Shown here in pieces: positions 1 to 12,036 of a stretch of 64,000 nt of DNA. This DNA is from Symbiodinium sp. CCMP2592 (Eukaryota; Sar; Dinophyceae; Suessiales; Symbiodiniaceae): contig CAJNDT010005802.1 of NCBI GenBank assembly GCA_905221615.1, positions 477,409 to 541,408 on the forward strand, in the 5' to 3' direction. The notes under the pieces are model-generated. The model ran no database searches, had not been told where the DNA came from, and worked only from the letters and a program-made list of their open reading frames with translations. The position numbers and the translations under genes were made by a program. The stretch's first letter is position 1. Each line of letters opens with the position of its first letter.

Positions 1-3000
1 TCAGTCGTAGAGGCATCACATGACACGACAGATGCACCATGCAATCCAACGCAAGCTACTGCAGAATAGAGGTGATGAAGCACTATCGGTTCTGGACACA
101 ACACGCAAGACCTAGCATACATGGCCTGGGACTGGGATGCACGTGCTTAATGCCAAGTGAAGCACCGGTACTCCTCAGGTTATTCGGGTATCAGCCAGAC
201 GGTGTACCCATCAACAGCCAGGGATTTGGCACCGCAAAACATTCCACAGCTTGCTTTTATAGTTGGATTTAGTGTTGCAAGCGGTTGGCGTCAAAAATGC
301 GACGCAAGGGCAACCGCTATAACGGTGGGCGCACCCATGAGAATGGCAAAGGAACCTCCTGGGCGACAGTGCTCTGCAGCTCCTGCTCCAGTCTTCTCTT
401 GAACCTGTGAGTCAACTCAGAGATAGGAGAAATAAGAGTGATTTGTTTGACTCAGAGTTTCAAAGCTCCGATGCAAGATAAGCATCCCACAGTTTTTGAT
501 AAGCCTAAACCGACACCATAGCCGCCGCCAGGACGTGTCTGGTCGCAAGTGGAGCACGGAGTACAGGAGGCGAGGCATCTGCATGGAGTCATGGAGTGTG
601 TGAAACGATTGGGAACGCCTTGCACGCTGGAAGGTTGTTCTGTGTTTGATTAAGTTCGGGCAGTTCTACCTGCAACGGTTGCGGAATCAGCTAGCGGCAG
701 CAAAGGCTCCAAACTCCACCATGGTCGAATGACGTCTGGATCGTCACATTTTGATTAGCGGTTCGAGACCTTGGCAATTCCTGGCATCCTTGCCCAACAA
801 GCTGAAGAATCTTAAGATGTGCAGGAGGAGCTCGCCCCGCCAGCAGCCACTCCACTAATGCAGGCGGGGACTTTTCCTGATCGTGCGTAAAAACCTTGCA
901 AGCCGAGCGCCTGAATAGCCCGTGCTGGCACTGTCGAGGATCACTTCGCGAAGGCAGGAAGGCAGCCAAGTATGGCCCCTGAGGCAATCGGCGGGCCTGC
1001 CGAACTCGGTGCTTTTGGTCTTCCTAGCCGCACTCGATCGTCCGTCGGTGACCATGGTTGGGCCAGCAGTACTTTGTCACAGACACACAAGGAATATCGT
1101 GTTTCACGAAGTATGCTGCGCCAGCTTCACCACAGGCGGAAGCATCCCCTCTCGTGGCGGCCAAGACAGTTCGTTTGGGGAAGGCGCAGCCTGGGCTAGA
1201 ACCTTGTTTAGTTTCGTGGTAAGGCCGGAAAAATTTTTCTGACTGCATGGTGCATAGGACTGATCTACCGGACAAGTCGTCATATTGCCCGATGGTCCTC
1301 CGGTGTTGGTTTCCTCGGCACGTGGAGCCACATGGCATTCTGTCGTTGGCGTCATAACAACAGAAGTTCAAGAGTTCATTTGAGTTCAGCTTCACCGGGA
1401 AACAAATGAGCTTCAAGGTTTGCCGCATGCTGTGAGCACGGCTGCCGGCACAAATTGCAGTGCCACCAGGATCGCGAGGGGAAAGCAACGCTTACGGAGT
1501 GGTACAATCGGCCCGACCACGAAATGAGCTACTTCATCGGCTTCTTGGAAGCACTGCAAGCTGGAGTCGAGAGTTTTGTGAAACTTGCCAAAGCATGGAG
1601 TTTGAAAGAAGTTCCATCAAGAGATCGCATGTGTAGCGGTTGTTGTGATTCCGGTGTTCTAGGTCCTAGCCGTTTAGCGCCAGGAGGACCCGGCTCCTAG
1701 AAGGGTTATGATCGAGTGTCCGCAGATGGTCGATAGTGATACAGTCGAGCACGGCCCAAGGGGTCCTGATTTGACAGTTTAGATCCGACAAATCACCTTT
1801 TCCAATAGCTCTGAACTTGCGAGGCGACGGCGATGCTGACAGCGAGGTGTGGCCTTGGGTTCCGGGTTGGAGCAACACAGCACCGTTCTACGCCTACGTC
1901 TGGTTTGTACAGTGTACAGCAAGGAATGCATTGATGGATTGATGTGAAAGTTGCCCTTTCTGGGTGCGAGTCATCCTGTTCCTTACGCCACTCGGCTGGA
2001 TAGAAGCTTGCAGCACATGCCAACCATGGGAAGAACTTCTAGTGTTCTTCGGTTTTCTTAGGTTTTCCGCCATCGTGAACGACCATGCCGTCCAAAGCTT
2101 CTTTTGCTTATCATCTGGGTACTGATTGGTTGTTTGTGGGGGCGTCATGTCGGCTTTTTGCAGCTCCAGAGCCCTAGCGGGGCACAATTTCCATTATGGC
2201 TGAGCCTTCCCTTGTTCTCAGCAGACGAAGTGCAAGGGGTGCAGTGGTAGGTTCAGGAAATCTCCGAGGTCAGGGTAGGCGGGACGATGGATAAGGCCTT
2301 CCTATCGCAACCGATCCGCGAGGAGGCCGAGAGGCGGACCACTGTGGACCTGAGCGTAGCTGTTCGAGGACCTGAGGAGTCTGCTGTGTTTCCAGGTTTG
2401 GAGTCGAGGTGCATTAGGTTAGATTATTAGAGCATTTGAGGCCCGCAACGTCAGGCTCCGAATGATGCACGGACCTCGGTTGCGCCCGACTTGCCATAGT
2501 CCGACTCTACTTTAACGGTGAGCAACATGTAGCTGCGGAGATACAAGAGTCGAAGCGACTTTGGCTCGCTGCCCTGACAAGATTTTTCGTGCAGGACTGT
2601 GCTCGGAGTACTTCGAGTGCCACGTCTCGCCTCTTTTGCGTTCTCTGCAGAACACAACAGAGCAGCATCAGCTCAGGCTGCAGGCATCGCGGGGATACGC
2701 TGTGGATCAAGGGTGTGGCAACGATTTTTGTGAATCCCTCCCAAAACGAGAGTCTCAACGTCTACTGTCAGACTGTGGTACGGCGTTGCGCATTCACCAA
2801 ATTTGTGGTGAGACGAAGGTACCCAGATCCTGGTGAGATTCCCTGCAGTTCTTCAGAGGGTAATGGGATGTTTTCTGTGCCCAGACCAAGGCTTCGTGCA
2901 AGTGTCTGGAGTATTGAAGTGACCGTCCTCATCTCCGTTCCCTTGACTTCACGGTTTTGACGGCACGAACCTTCGTGAATTTCATGCTCCCGAAACAGCC

Positions 3001-3660
3001 CCACGACAATCAAGTAATCATGGCATGCAAGGAGTTGCAGGACCTCGTTGGGAAGGCGCGTTTGCACGCCCCAGGCTTTGTGAGGCCTTGTCCGTCCGAG
3101 GCAAGGATTTAGAATAGATGGTGCGTTCTCTGCAGGGAATGACTGGCCAGACAAGAGAGACTCCCTCTTGAGACACGGCGCGCATCTCTCCTTGCTTCCT
3201 TCTCTTTGGTACCTCTGAACACATGAACGGTTAACTACAGCTACGAAGTTGTGTGCAGGATCTGCGCGAGACTGTCGCCGTGGAGGTAGCTCGGCGGAAC
3301 GAGCAGAATGCTGTAAGCACTCTGGTGCGGCTGCAGGACCTCCACAGATGATTCGGGGGGCATTGGCTTTGGCAACTTTGAAGTGAACGTTGCTCCCAGA
3401 TCGTAGTGAGACTGGTGACGTAAAGCAGCTCGCAACTCTATCTTTGCAATTTCAGGAGATCTCTGCATCGCTGCAGAGGAAGGCAGACTCTGGCAGCGTT
3501 CCCACGCTGGCGCAGTGGAAGGCACGAAAAGGTTTTCGTTAACAGATCTGGAAATTGCATGATCGCTTTGACGGAGGTCTTGTGCCAGTCTCGAACAGTA
3601 TGGACGGGATGTATAGTGCGTGCTTGTGTGGTGTCGTTGCTCTGTGTTCCTGATCATTTG
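1..3660. other. Non-genic stretch, nothing recognised
   Basis: All six frames are broken by frequent stops. The longest open stretches (about 100-150 codons, for example 1024-1488 and 3241-3657 on the - strand) have no recognisable motif and no exon-like series with compatible splice phases. No repeat array or RNA gene was recognised. Base composition is near 50% GC, like the genic parts. It is probably intergenic or long-intron DNA. Confidence 0.5.
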
Positions 3661-3721
3661 ATTCCCATTGCCGTTTCTAGTCGTTTTTCGAACACAGGTT
3701 AGCGTTAGGTTATCTACTAGT

Positions 3722-3902
3722 GTTCAGATATCCTTTATGCACATGCACATGTTTCTGCATGAGAATGTGTGTATGTATGGACGGATGCATACAAGGATGT
3801 ATTTCCGTAAAGGGATATGTAGACATGTATGAGTATGCTCATATGCAAACTTACGTGTATACGCACACGCATGCCTACACACATACAAATATACACATGC
3901 CT
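3722..3902. repeat. Degenerate TG/CA-rich alternating tract
   Basis: Loose ATGCACATG / TATGTATG / CACACATACA words run through this stretch, an imperfect alternating purine-pyrimidine tract. The apparent frames through it are low complexity. Confidence 0.6.
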
Positions 3903-4257
3903 GTGGAGGGGAGCCGAGAGCTGAAAGAGGTCCGCCTCTCCAGCTGGTAGTCGGAAATCATGCAGACTCAAGAGCGACTGTTTCAACGTTTCTCGAATGT
4001 ACCACGATACGGCATTGGTATGCTGCCGTGTTCTTCAACGGCTACTTCTGCATTACCGTGATTCCGTGCAACACCACACCAGGTTGAAACCGCTCGTTTC
4101 GGAAGATCCAAGCCTGCAGGCACTCAGTTCCAAGATTGACCAGAAGGCAGTGGTGGACCAGGCAGCTTGCAGGGCTCACCTACGAATGCCTATTGCAAAC
4201 GCTGAGCCTGCCTGAATGGTCCTGAATAGCCTTCTCGAACAAGCATCCGGCGGAAGG

Positions 4258-4345
4258 GTATGGGTGTGTATATGTATATGTGTATATAAATACACATACA
4301 CATGTTATATATGTATATATCTACATATACAGATATGGATATCTG
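4258..4345. repeat. TA/TG/CA simple repeat
   Basis: GTGTGTATATGTATATG passes into ATACACATACACATG and then TATATATGTATATAT, an imperfect dinucleotide microsatellite. Confidence 0.7.
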
Positions 4346-4885
4346 TCTCCCTGTCGCTTTTGGTCACAAATGATTTCCAGAGTTGATGGAGCTTTTGAAA
4401 GGAGGCGCGCGATCAGCTGCGTGCAGCAGAGACAAGGTGCGCCTGGGGCGTTCCAAACATGCATGAGTTGATCGTCACAGTTTGCAGCAAAGCAGCAGTT
4501 TGCCTCTGTGTTGAAACATATTGATGTGCATCGAGTTCTGGAGGGGTTGGCTTTGGGCATAACAAGGCGAGACTGCCGGCAAGATGCTTGAATCAAAGAC
4601 CATATGTGAAGACGAAGTGCCGGAGCTTCAATGGACTCCCGATAGAGGCAGAAGGGATGCTACATCCAGAATGACGTTGACATCAAGTCAGGTAAGGCTT
4701 CGTTAGAAGGACATCAAGCAATATCCTACACGAAGGCTTTCAAGGCGTTGTGTAACAATGTGACAGTGTAATTGTCAGCTCTCAGATCTCTTGGTTGCAA
4801 CTCTTTGTCTGTCCTCTCACCGTGCAAGCATACAACAAGCACGTAGCGTAGTGGCTTCGCGTTGAGCACGCATGCTGTCGTTTGA

Positions 4886-4930
4886 ATGTGTGTGGGTGTG
4901 TCTCTGTGTGTGTGTGTGTCTGTGTCTCTC

Positions 4931-4987
<57 letters not shown>

Positions 4988-5135
4988 GTGTGTGTGTGCG
5001 TGCGTGTGTGTGCGTGTCTGTGTCTGTGTCTGTGTCTGTGTGTGTGTGTGTGTGTGTGTCTGTGGCTGTGTCTGTGTCTGAGTCGTCTGTGTCCGTCTCG
5101 TCTGTGTCTGTGTCAGTGTCTGCGTGTGTCTCCGA
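4886..5135. repeat. Compound microsatellite (TG)n, (TCTG)n, (TGTGTC)n
   Basis: A 250-bp compound tract. It starts as TGTG, becomes near-perfect TCTG tetranucleotides at about 4930-4986, then returns to TG and TGTGTC. The cysteine/valine-rich + frames and the threonine/glutamine-rich - frame across it are translations of the repeat. Confidence 0.9.
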
Positions 5136-8109
5136 ACAATTCCCAAGTTTTCCGTTGTCTCAGTGCATAGGCTGACATCTGAGCTGGCCAAGACTGACTC
5201 CATGCAGCAGACGCTGCAAGAAAAGGCCGGAGCCCCAATTCGGCGAACGTGCTGAGGGTGGCGCAGTGCCACGTCCCGTGGATGTCCACATTTTCTGTAG
5301 CAAACCCGGCAATCCAGCCGCGGCTTCACTCCCTTTCAGGCCGAAGCAAACCTTGGTCCCAAGAACATCCAACTCGGCCCTGCTCCCCCAGACCCACGAC
5401 CCACCGCGGCCAATATCTACAGCTCTCGTGGTCTGAGATTCAACCAATCGATGTTTGTGCCGCCGTTGCCGCTGCGACCGAATCACGTACAGGTGGCCAC
5501 ACTGCAGCGGGATGTCCAGCAACATGCCGAGGCTTGGCTCATCAGCATCAGCTCATTGCTTGTATTCATTCAACCAAGAAATATGAGTCGGGCGGAGCCC
5601 ATGTCCTAATCCTTTTGCAATGACACCCTAGGCACCGCCCGACCGGAGTCTGCTTGTGCTCCGAGGATCAAAGCACATCGACGTTGTTGGTCTAGACAGA
5701 GAACAGTCCAACATAACTTTAACATAATAACATAACTAACGCAGGCTCGGAAGATCTGCAGTGTACTTCTGATGCTTGAGCTCGCCAAATCTGCGAATCA
5801 TCAGTTTGTTGCAGGCGCTGCGAGCTGAGCTCTCGCCTGCTGCCCAGAGACTGCCGGTGTAAGTTTCCCATGGCAGTTTTAGTTGCAGACCGGGTCTTTC
5901 TCTCGAGTTCTGTCGTTTGAGAGTTGGTCATAATCGTTCTTGCTGAGGAACGCTTTCAGATGCGGCTCTGGAATTGCAAGCTCCACTTTTCGCGTCTTCT
6001 GTCGCCATCGAAGCCGAGTGAGTGTTTCGACAGCTCCGATCAAACCTACGCACACAACATGACAGGCTCTTGGGAAGCTACAATGTTTTTCAAGTCTTAA
6101 CGAGTCATTAACCTGCATCGAGAGGACCGCCAAACACAGGCGGAAAAGAAAAAAGCGTAGGCTCTGAGGCGCTCCTCCGACGCAGAGCTCCGCAAGAAAG
6201 TGCAGGCCACGGAGCCTGCCTTCTACAAAGCCGCATAGACACGGGCACAGGCCAACGCTACACTTGCACCCCAGGCTTGTGGATTGAGTTTCGGATGGAT
6301 GGCTGGGATCATCGAGAAGAGTAAATCCAAAGGCCAAGCAGTTTTGAACAGAGCGAGTGCACATGATGCCGTACAGCCCAGGCTTTGCGTGAATACAGTG
6401 TGTGGTGGCCGAGACACTTTGGCGTTCAGCGTTTCAGCAACTCCCTTGAAAGGCCGGCGACAGCGAGATCGCCACCAGCGAACTTCAGAAGGCCGATGTC
6501 CTTGGTGGCTTGAGGATGATTTTAGGTCAGCCTCCCATGTCCGCTTCGTAGTTGGCCGTGAATTGGGTGGAAAGACTTATGTTGAGAGCCTACTGGTAGA
6601 ACAGAATCGTGTTGCATAGGTCAATTTCGTAGCTAATGTCGCCATGTGTGGGATGTCAGACTCAAAAGCTGGTGCGAGATTTGAGCACGGCTGCCAGATT
6701 TCTGCGGCCTGTCATGTCACGAACCAAGAGTTACGAAGTCTGCTGGCAGTCTCCACTTGGGTAGTTGCATTTCCAGTCATTCTTTACACGTCTGCGCCCT
6801 TTCTGGCATAAGCACCCTTGATCCCCGACAGTGAAAAGAATCCTCGGGCACTCACTCTAACTGGACCACAAAGTTCAGAAGACAGCTGCGACATCAAGGC
6901 CAACAGCATTGCATGAGCATAATTAGCTGTGCATCACAAGCACTGGAACAGCAGCATCTAGAGTGTAGCAGTGCTGGAAAGTCTACAGCCATCCCTCTCG
7001 ACGAATTCCAAAATTTTGTAGCACCGGCACGCTGTGGACACTGGTGACCCGAGTGAAGTGTAAACCTCGCAATGGCAAGCCTATAACCGCAGGCCGCACC
7101 TTTGTCGTGCAGACCGGTATGAAGCATGGGTTCGCCGAACATACACGGAAGTCAGGTCAAAGCCTTGGTCGCTGCTGCAGGCGCGAACTTCAATAAGCAG
7201 CTGCTGGGCTGTGTCAAAGCCACGGTGGGGATGTAAACGTCAAGTAAACTTGCAGAATGTGCAGACAAGTTTCACTTCAGAAGATGCCTGCAATCAGATG
7301 AACTGTAAGCAGTCCTCCAAGCTGCAAACCCAACAACAATCCAGTTCTCCACCGTAGAAGATCTAGCCAGCTGCGCTTTTACGAAAGAATATGTAGCACG
7401 TTCCAGGCTCCTTCTGTGGCCCCTTCATGAGCCCCGAGAACAGCTGTTTCGACCATAACGGCTAAGGATAAAGGAGCTCCGACAGCAGGCGGGAGAAGAG
7501 ACTCATGTGGGTTCTCGTCGTGTGACAGCTGCGGCAGCTACGGCTACAGTAGGTCTGTTGAACTACGACTTTGCGAGCAGAGAGCCACATGCGGTCTTTG
7601 CGGGCCAATTGGCGTTGCAGAGACAAGGTCCCATCCCAGAATGTGCAGCAAGTTTGCAGTCAGGCTCATATTGCGACGATCTAGGTTGAGTGCGAAGCTG
7701 TGCAACCGCCATCATAACAATTTCGTTGGGAGGAACGTGATGCAAGTCCCCAGACAAGCTGTCAGGCCCTTCAGCCCCTGAACTCATGCTGACCAGGTAA
7801 AGGCTTTACGAGAGGAAGGCGTGGCAAGCCTCAGTGGCACTGGCGGCCTGGACGATCGAGGCTGGAAGCATTCGGAGAAAGCTTCATGAATATTCGAGAT
7901 GAGATACAGCAGAAGTAGACAGTTCCAGCTTGGGTTTTCCGGCACCTTCCACAGGCTGGCCACACCGGGAGCCCCCGTCGCCGCGCTCCGATGCTGGCTC
8001 CGAGCGGCTCTCCGAGGCGTGCGACCTTTCGCAAAATGATACCAAGTTCCCCCTGCACCTTCCTTAATATGCCACTTTCTTCGCCTGCTGGGCTTGCGAC
8101 ACATCCAAA

Positions 8110-8110
<1 letters not shown>
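5136..8110. other. Non-genic stretch, nothing recognised
   Basis: About 3 kb with no reading frame carrying a family motif and no convincing exon series. Frames of 100-160 codons at 5249-5623 (+), 5879-6364 (-) and 7784-8188 (-) are of mixed composition and look like chance frames; the last contains the translated GA repeat. Confidence 0.45.

Positions 8111-8112
<2 letters not shown>

Positions 8113-8155
<43 letters not shown>
8113..8155. repeat. (GA)n microsatellite
   Basis: A perfect GA dinucleotide run of about 43 bp that ends exactly where the spliced-leader-like sequence begins. Confidence 0.95.
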
Positions 8156-8158
<3 letters not shown>

Positions 8159-8173
8159 CCATTTTGGCTCAAG
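8156..8173 (+). other. Relict dinoflagellate spliced leader (3' 18 nt)
   Basis: The 18 bases TAGCCATTTTGGCTCAAG are identical to the 3' end of the conserved 22-nt dinoflagellate spliced leader, lacking only its first four bases. In dinoflagellates this leader is joined to mRNAs by trans-splicing, so a genomic copy outside an SL RNA gene usually marks reverse transcription of a mature message. No SL-RNA-gene-like donor (GT) follows: the next bases are CCGCGAG. It lies 370 bp upstream of LINE coding remnants in the same orientation, so it may be the 5' end of a retroposed, trans-spliced element transcript. Confidence 0.85.
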
Positions 8174-8542
8174 CCGCGAGTGGTTCAAGGCCCGAGCCCC
8201 AGACAGTCAGGGGGCCCCCAACCGAAGGGCTAGAGTGAGAGGAGGGACTGCGCACCGCCTCTCCATAACCCCGTGTGCGACCTCTACTACACGTACCAGC
8301 TTGCAGCACTACTTGTCTACACCTTTGCCGCTCGGAAGGGGGACATAGGAACGTACAAAGCACATCGGTGGCCTCGCGCTGCTCTTTCGGGACTTCCTCG
8401 CCAGCGTCGAGGGGGCAATCGGCGAGCCTACAGGACCTGTCCGGGGCTTACCAGCTTCTCCGCACCGTGAAGGTGGGCGGGGGACTTTGTGATTTACCTG
8501 ATCGTGATACTTCAGCGACCCCGACAAGATTGCAAAGTTCCG

Positions 8543-9625
8543 ATGGCCTTTGGAGGAGAATCCACGAATGCCAAGCAGACAGGTGAGAACACAACCACTG
8601 CTCCCATCAATGCCTTCGGACAAGCCAAGCGAGCCCGTGAGTCAGAAGCGGTCAACGGTTCGGACGCGGGGAACCAACCCCTCACCCTGGCCCTGCTGGG
8701 ACAAGCATTGCTCGTGAACCAGCAGACGCTGCCTGCAACAAGGACTGGAAGGACTGGGGACTCGCGTGGGACAGGTAGAACAGCAGTTGCAAGAACACGT
8801 GACTCGCTCTACGGACTTGTTCGACGTCATGACCACTCGACACTGTGCCATGGAGACATCGGTCAAAGAAGTTGGTGCGAACTATACCGACATTCGCACA
8901 CGCCTGGAGCTCTTGGAAGGCAAATTTGCCTCGGCCACCTTTTCCGGGGGACGTACCAGAACAACCGTGGGGAGCGGGGGGAACGAAAGTGCAGCAAAGC
9001 CGGCCGTTGTCATGGGGGGGATATGATGCAGACCGAAGTGCTGAAGAAAGACTTCGCCTGGTGAAACAGCATGTTGCCGATCTTGAACTCGACCTGGACA
9101 TGGACGATGCTTTCGTTCCTGGCATCAGACGCGGGGTTGCCATTGTCCCCCCATTGCTCCGCGGCTTGGGGAACGCGACCAGGACTACCGCAGCCGCATC
9201 CGCGACTTATTCAAGGCCATCCTCACAGCTCGAATCGTGACTGGGCAACGTCCTGAAGGCGGGGAACGATATTTTTGCGCAGCCATGAGTGAAACACCTG
9301 AGCGACGACGTCGTGCACAGTTTGCCGGGAAGGCCAAACGTCTGGTACTTGAGACCGTGGGCAACCGGGGGACCCTCGATGTTGAGTTCGGCACGGGGAA
9401 CCTTTGGTACAATGGTACGCGCTTCGCGTCTGCCGTTAGCACAGCACCACAGGAGCAGCCACGGCCGGTGTGGGATGGATCCACCTCGCTACTTTGGCAA
9501 GACAGCTGGGCGTCACGGAGAGTACTCTCACCGAGAGGTGGGACGAGCTCCGAAAGCCCCTCAACTGACCCACTGCGACAGAGTTTCACCCCGAGGACAA
9601 GCAGGACTTCGGGGAACTGCATGTG
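8543..9625 (+). pseudogene. LINE retrotransposon ORF1-like region, frameshifted
   Basis: An ATG at 8543 opens a frame with a polar Thr/Asn/Gly-rich start. The coding signal then moves between frames, with shifts near 8760, 9140-9180 and 9470-9560. Readable pieces are a coiled-coil-like stretch at 8766-8930 (VEQQLQEHV...RLELLEGKF), then a part at about 9000-9140 (VVMGGYDADRSAEER...FVPGIRRGVAIVP), then a basic part at 9190-9470 (RIRDLFKAILTARIVTG, RRRRAQFAGKAKRL). It leads straight into an endonuclease-like domain. This order matches the region 5' of the endonuclease in dinoflagellate non-LTR elements. The family link rests on layout and general resemblance. It cannot make an intact protein here. 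Confidence 0.55.
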
Positions 9626-9905
9626 ATCAGCTGGAATGTTGGCGGGCTTAAACCAGATGCCGTGCTAACACTTCTGTGCGACCTCCGACATGGACGAATT
9701 CAGCCCTTTAACTCCACCTTCATCATACTCCTCCAAGAGGTGATCTTGAATGAAGTCCAGCACATCTCCGAGAAGGGTGTAGTGCAGCTGTACTCTGGCA
9801 AGCAAGCCGATGACTGGCGGGGGACGGGGATAGCGCACACAGCTGACCTTCGGCGAAGTCGACAAAAGCTCCTTCGTTGCGGCACAGCACACACATTGTC
9901 GGGGC
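9611..9905 (+). pseudogene. LINE endonuclease/exonuclease/phosphatase domain, truncated
   Basis: The frame reads HVISWNVGGLKPDAVLTLL, then FIILLQEV about 30 residues later, then DDWRGTGIAH. These fit the first blocks of APE-type (EEP) endonucleases: the SWN block and the LQEV/I metal-binding Glu block. In LINEs this domain nicks target DNA to prime reverse transcription. Only about 95 residues survive. At about 9890-9905 the sequence changes abruptly to Copia DNA in the opposite orientation, so the catalytic His and Asp blocks and the whole reverse transcriptase are missing. It is a dead 5' fragment. Confidence 0.7.
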
Positions 9906-10907
9906 AGTCACATCCTGACTCAACTCTTTCGTCGCATAGGCAACATCAACCCTTACCAGTGGAAGCCAAAGCACTTGCCAACAGCAGTCCTGCACACTGA
10001 GTGCTCATGAACGATTTCCGCATTTCGTCGATCCCTACGACCAACAGGTCATCGACATACGCAAGCACATAAAATCGGCCCGATTCATGACAGTACAGAT
10101 TCGGGTAACTCTTGCATCGCCGAAATCCCAATTTCGTCGTCATTGTTTCTGTAATGCTTTTCCACAGTCGTGGCGCCTGCCGAAGGCCATACATCGCCTT
10201 CTTCAATCGTCAAAGGCATATGCCATCTGGATAGAATTTCTTCGGCGGCCAGATGAACACGTCTTCAGTCATCAATGCGTGCAAGAAGGCAGTGCTGACA
10301 TCACCCAATGCGATGCCCCGGTTTGTTGCCGTCGCCATGCACAACAACAGTCGCATTGACAGTGTCGACGCAAGCAAGTTGTCCTCTTCACTCTTTTCAA
10401 CATTCTGGAAACATCCACGGACAAGCCCTCTGCACCTCAATTCATTCTCAGCCTTCCAGACCTTGACCCATCGACAGTCAAGAGCCTCATCAATCTGTTC
10501 CTGGGTGCAGTCCTCAATCTCCACTTCGTCACACACAAGTCACAACTCTTTGCGCCATCCTTGCCGACAACTTCGTCAACTCCAACGATCAAAGCAAGGC
10601 TTTTACAACCAGGGAGCACTCCGGCTATCATGCGATGCACAGCAGAGATTCTCATTTGCTTCGTCGGCGGCCCACTCGCACTCTTCCTCAGCGCGTCACC
10701 AGTCGCCTCAGGTGCCTCATGATCCATCTCGGAAGGAGCCCGATCAGTGCCATCCTGGAGCAACAGCTCTTTCCCAGTCACACTTTCAATTTTGCCAGGT
10801 GCCATGACCATGTCTTCAAGCTCAACATTCTCTTCAACTTCCTCCTCAACACGCTCCAATCCAGGAGGAGGCTTCACTCTGCCTTCCACTCCCAGATCTG
10901 GCGGCAC
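9905..10907 (-). pseudogene. Copia reverse transcriptase, one in-frame stop, truncated
   Basis: The frame from 10536 reads WVKVWK...GIALGDVSTAFLHALM (motif A, catalytic Asp), FIWPPKKFYPDG, then one TGA stop at 10210-10212. In the same frame it continues KKAMYGLRQAPRLW and YVDDLLVVG (motif C, YVDD at about 10048-10059). After a frameshift near 9990, LWLPLVRVDVAYATKELSQD continues to about 9910, where the element ends abruptly. The acidic part at 10907-10540 (PPPGLERVEEEVEENVELED) is probably the linker between integrase and RT. The motifs are typical of Copia and the enzyme is dead. Confidence 0.85.
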
Positions 10908-11318
10908 TACAATCGCAGTCGACTCAACTCCGTCTCACGAGGCTGCCAAGGCGTGGAGATCATTTTCATGACAGAGCTCATCGCTCCACGGTCCGAACCT
11001 TGAAGACACCACTTGCATTCCCAAGGATCACCCAATCGGCAACAGTGTCCTTTCCAACACCGCAAACATTGACTTGCGCAATGAGCCATGCTCCGGAGCA
11101 AGCACGGCTGGGGGCTTTTCTGACTTCCGCAAATGAAGGCACACGCCAGTGAACCATTGCAGTCCAGCCTTAGGAACACGCATTTTGCTGCTCCAAGGCA
11201 CTGTCGCATCCATCAATTCGCCAAACATGCACAGTGCTCCGCCATAATCGCGATTCCATCTGCGATTGCAGGCAGTCTAGTGCCAACCATGTAGCGGTTC
11301 GTCAGCCATTGTGCACGT

Positions 11319-12036
11319 TTAACCGCCTATGTGAACATTGGCGATTCCGAACTCAACTTCAAGCCAATCGACTCTTCCACTTGAGCAAGCAGTGCTCTCA
11401 GTTGCCCACGCAGTCTTCGTTGGGATTTCCCAACACTTCCTTGCCTCTTGGGAGTGTCCAGTCGGTGCTGCACGCATTGACAATCCACCGATCATCTTGC
11501 ACAGGTCACACGCCGTTGTCTTCAGTGGTGCCTCCTTGTCAACAAGCCCCAAAGCCCGAATTACCAATATCAAACACAAACTCCCTCCGTCCGGCTCCAT
11601 ATTTTTCAGCACTTCCTGTCGACGGCAGCGCAGCAGCCATTGAATATCCAGTCTGGAAATCTGTGGCATTGAAAACCGTGCACTTCGGAAGGTCATCCTC
11701 CGTCGCCATGAAGGAGAAGTCTATCCGGATCACCGGTTGGCGATCAGTCTTCTTCACTGCGTGACTTTGACTTCACTCAGTGTTCACACCAATCCCTGCA
11801 AGGGAGATCGGGAGATGAGTCAGTTCGTGCAGTCGACGCTCACTTTCTGAGAATGCACTCCTGTCCTCAGTCTCCTGCTCGGCATTCTCGCCAGCAGTAG
11901 GGCAATCATGCGGCACAAACAATGTGTATCCAGTCCACTTGTGTCCAGCGGGACTCCTTGAATCCTCACATTTCTTCACTGATCCATGAGGCATCTCGAT
12001 GTCTGCCCATTCATTTTGACGGCCAGTATCTATCAT
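11319..12036 (-). pseudogene. Copia integrase region
   Basis: Two overlapping frames carry the signal. At 11757-11539 the piece VIRIDFSFMATEDD...FNATDFQTGYSMAAALPS resembles the first catalytic-Asp strand and following strands of the DDE integrase core. Upstream (12036-11773) and downstream (11696-11319) frames are degenerate. Identification rests mainly on this block and on the position between protease and reverse transcriptase. No intact HHCC domain or complete DDE triad could be read. Confidence 0.5.

Noticed and set aside
4817-5329. 170-codon Thr/Gln-rich - strand frame
   Set aside because: It is generated by the TCTG/TG microsatellite.
8156-8192. tRNA-derived SINE with A box (TAGCCATTTTGG) and B box (GGTTCAAGGCC)
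   Set aside because: The A-box-like word is exactly the spliced leader, the boxes are too close together for a tRNA-type promoter, and no tRNA fold was seen.
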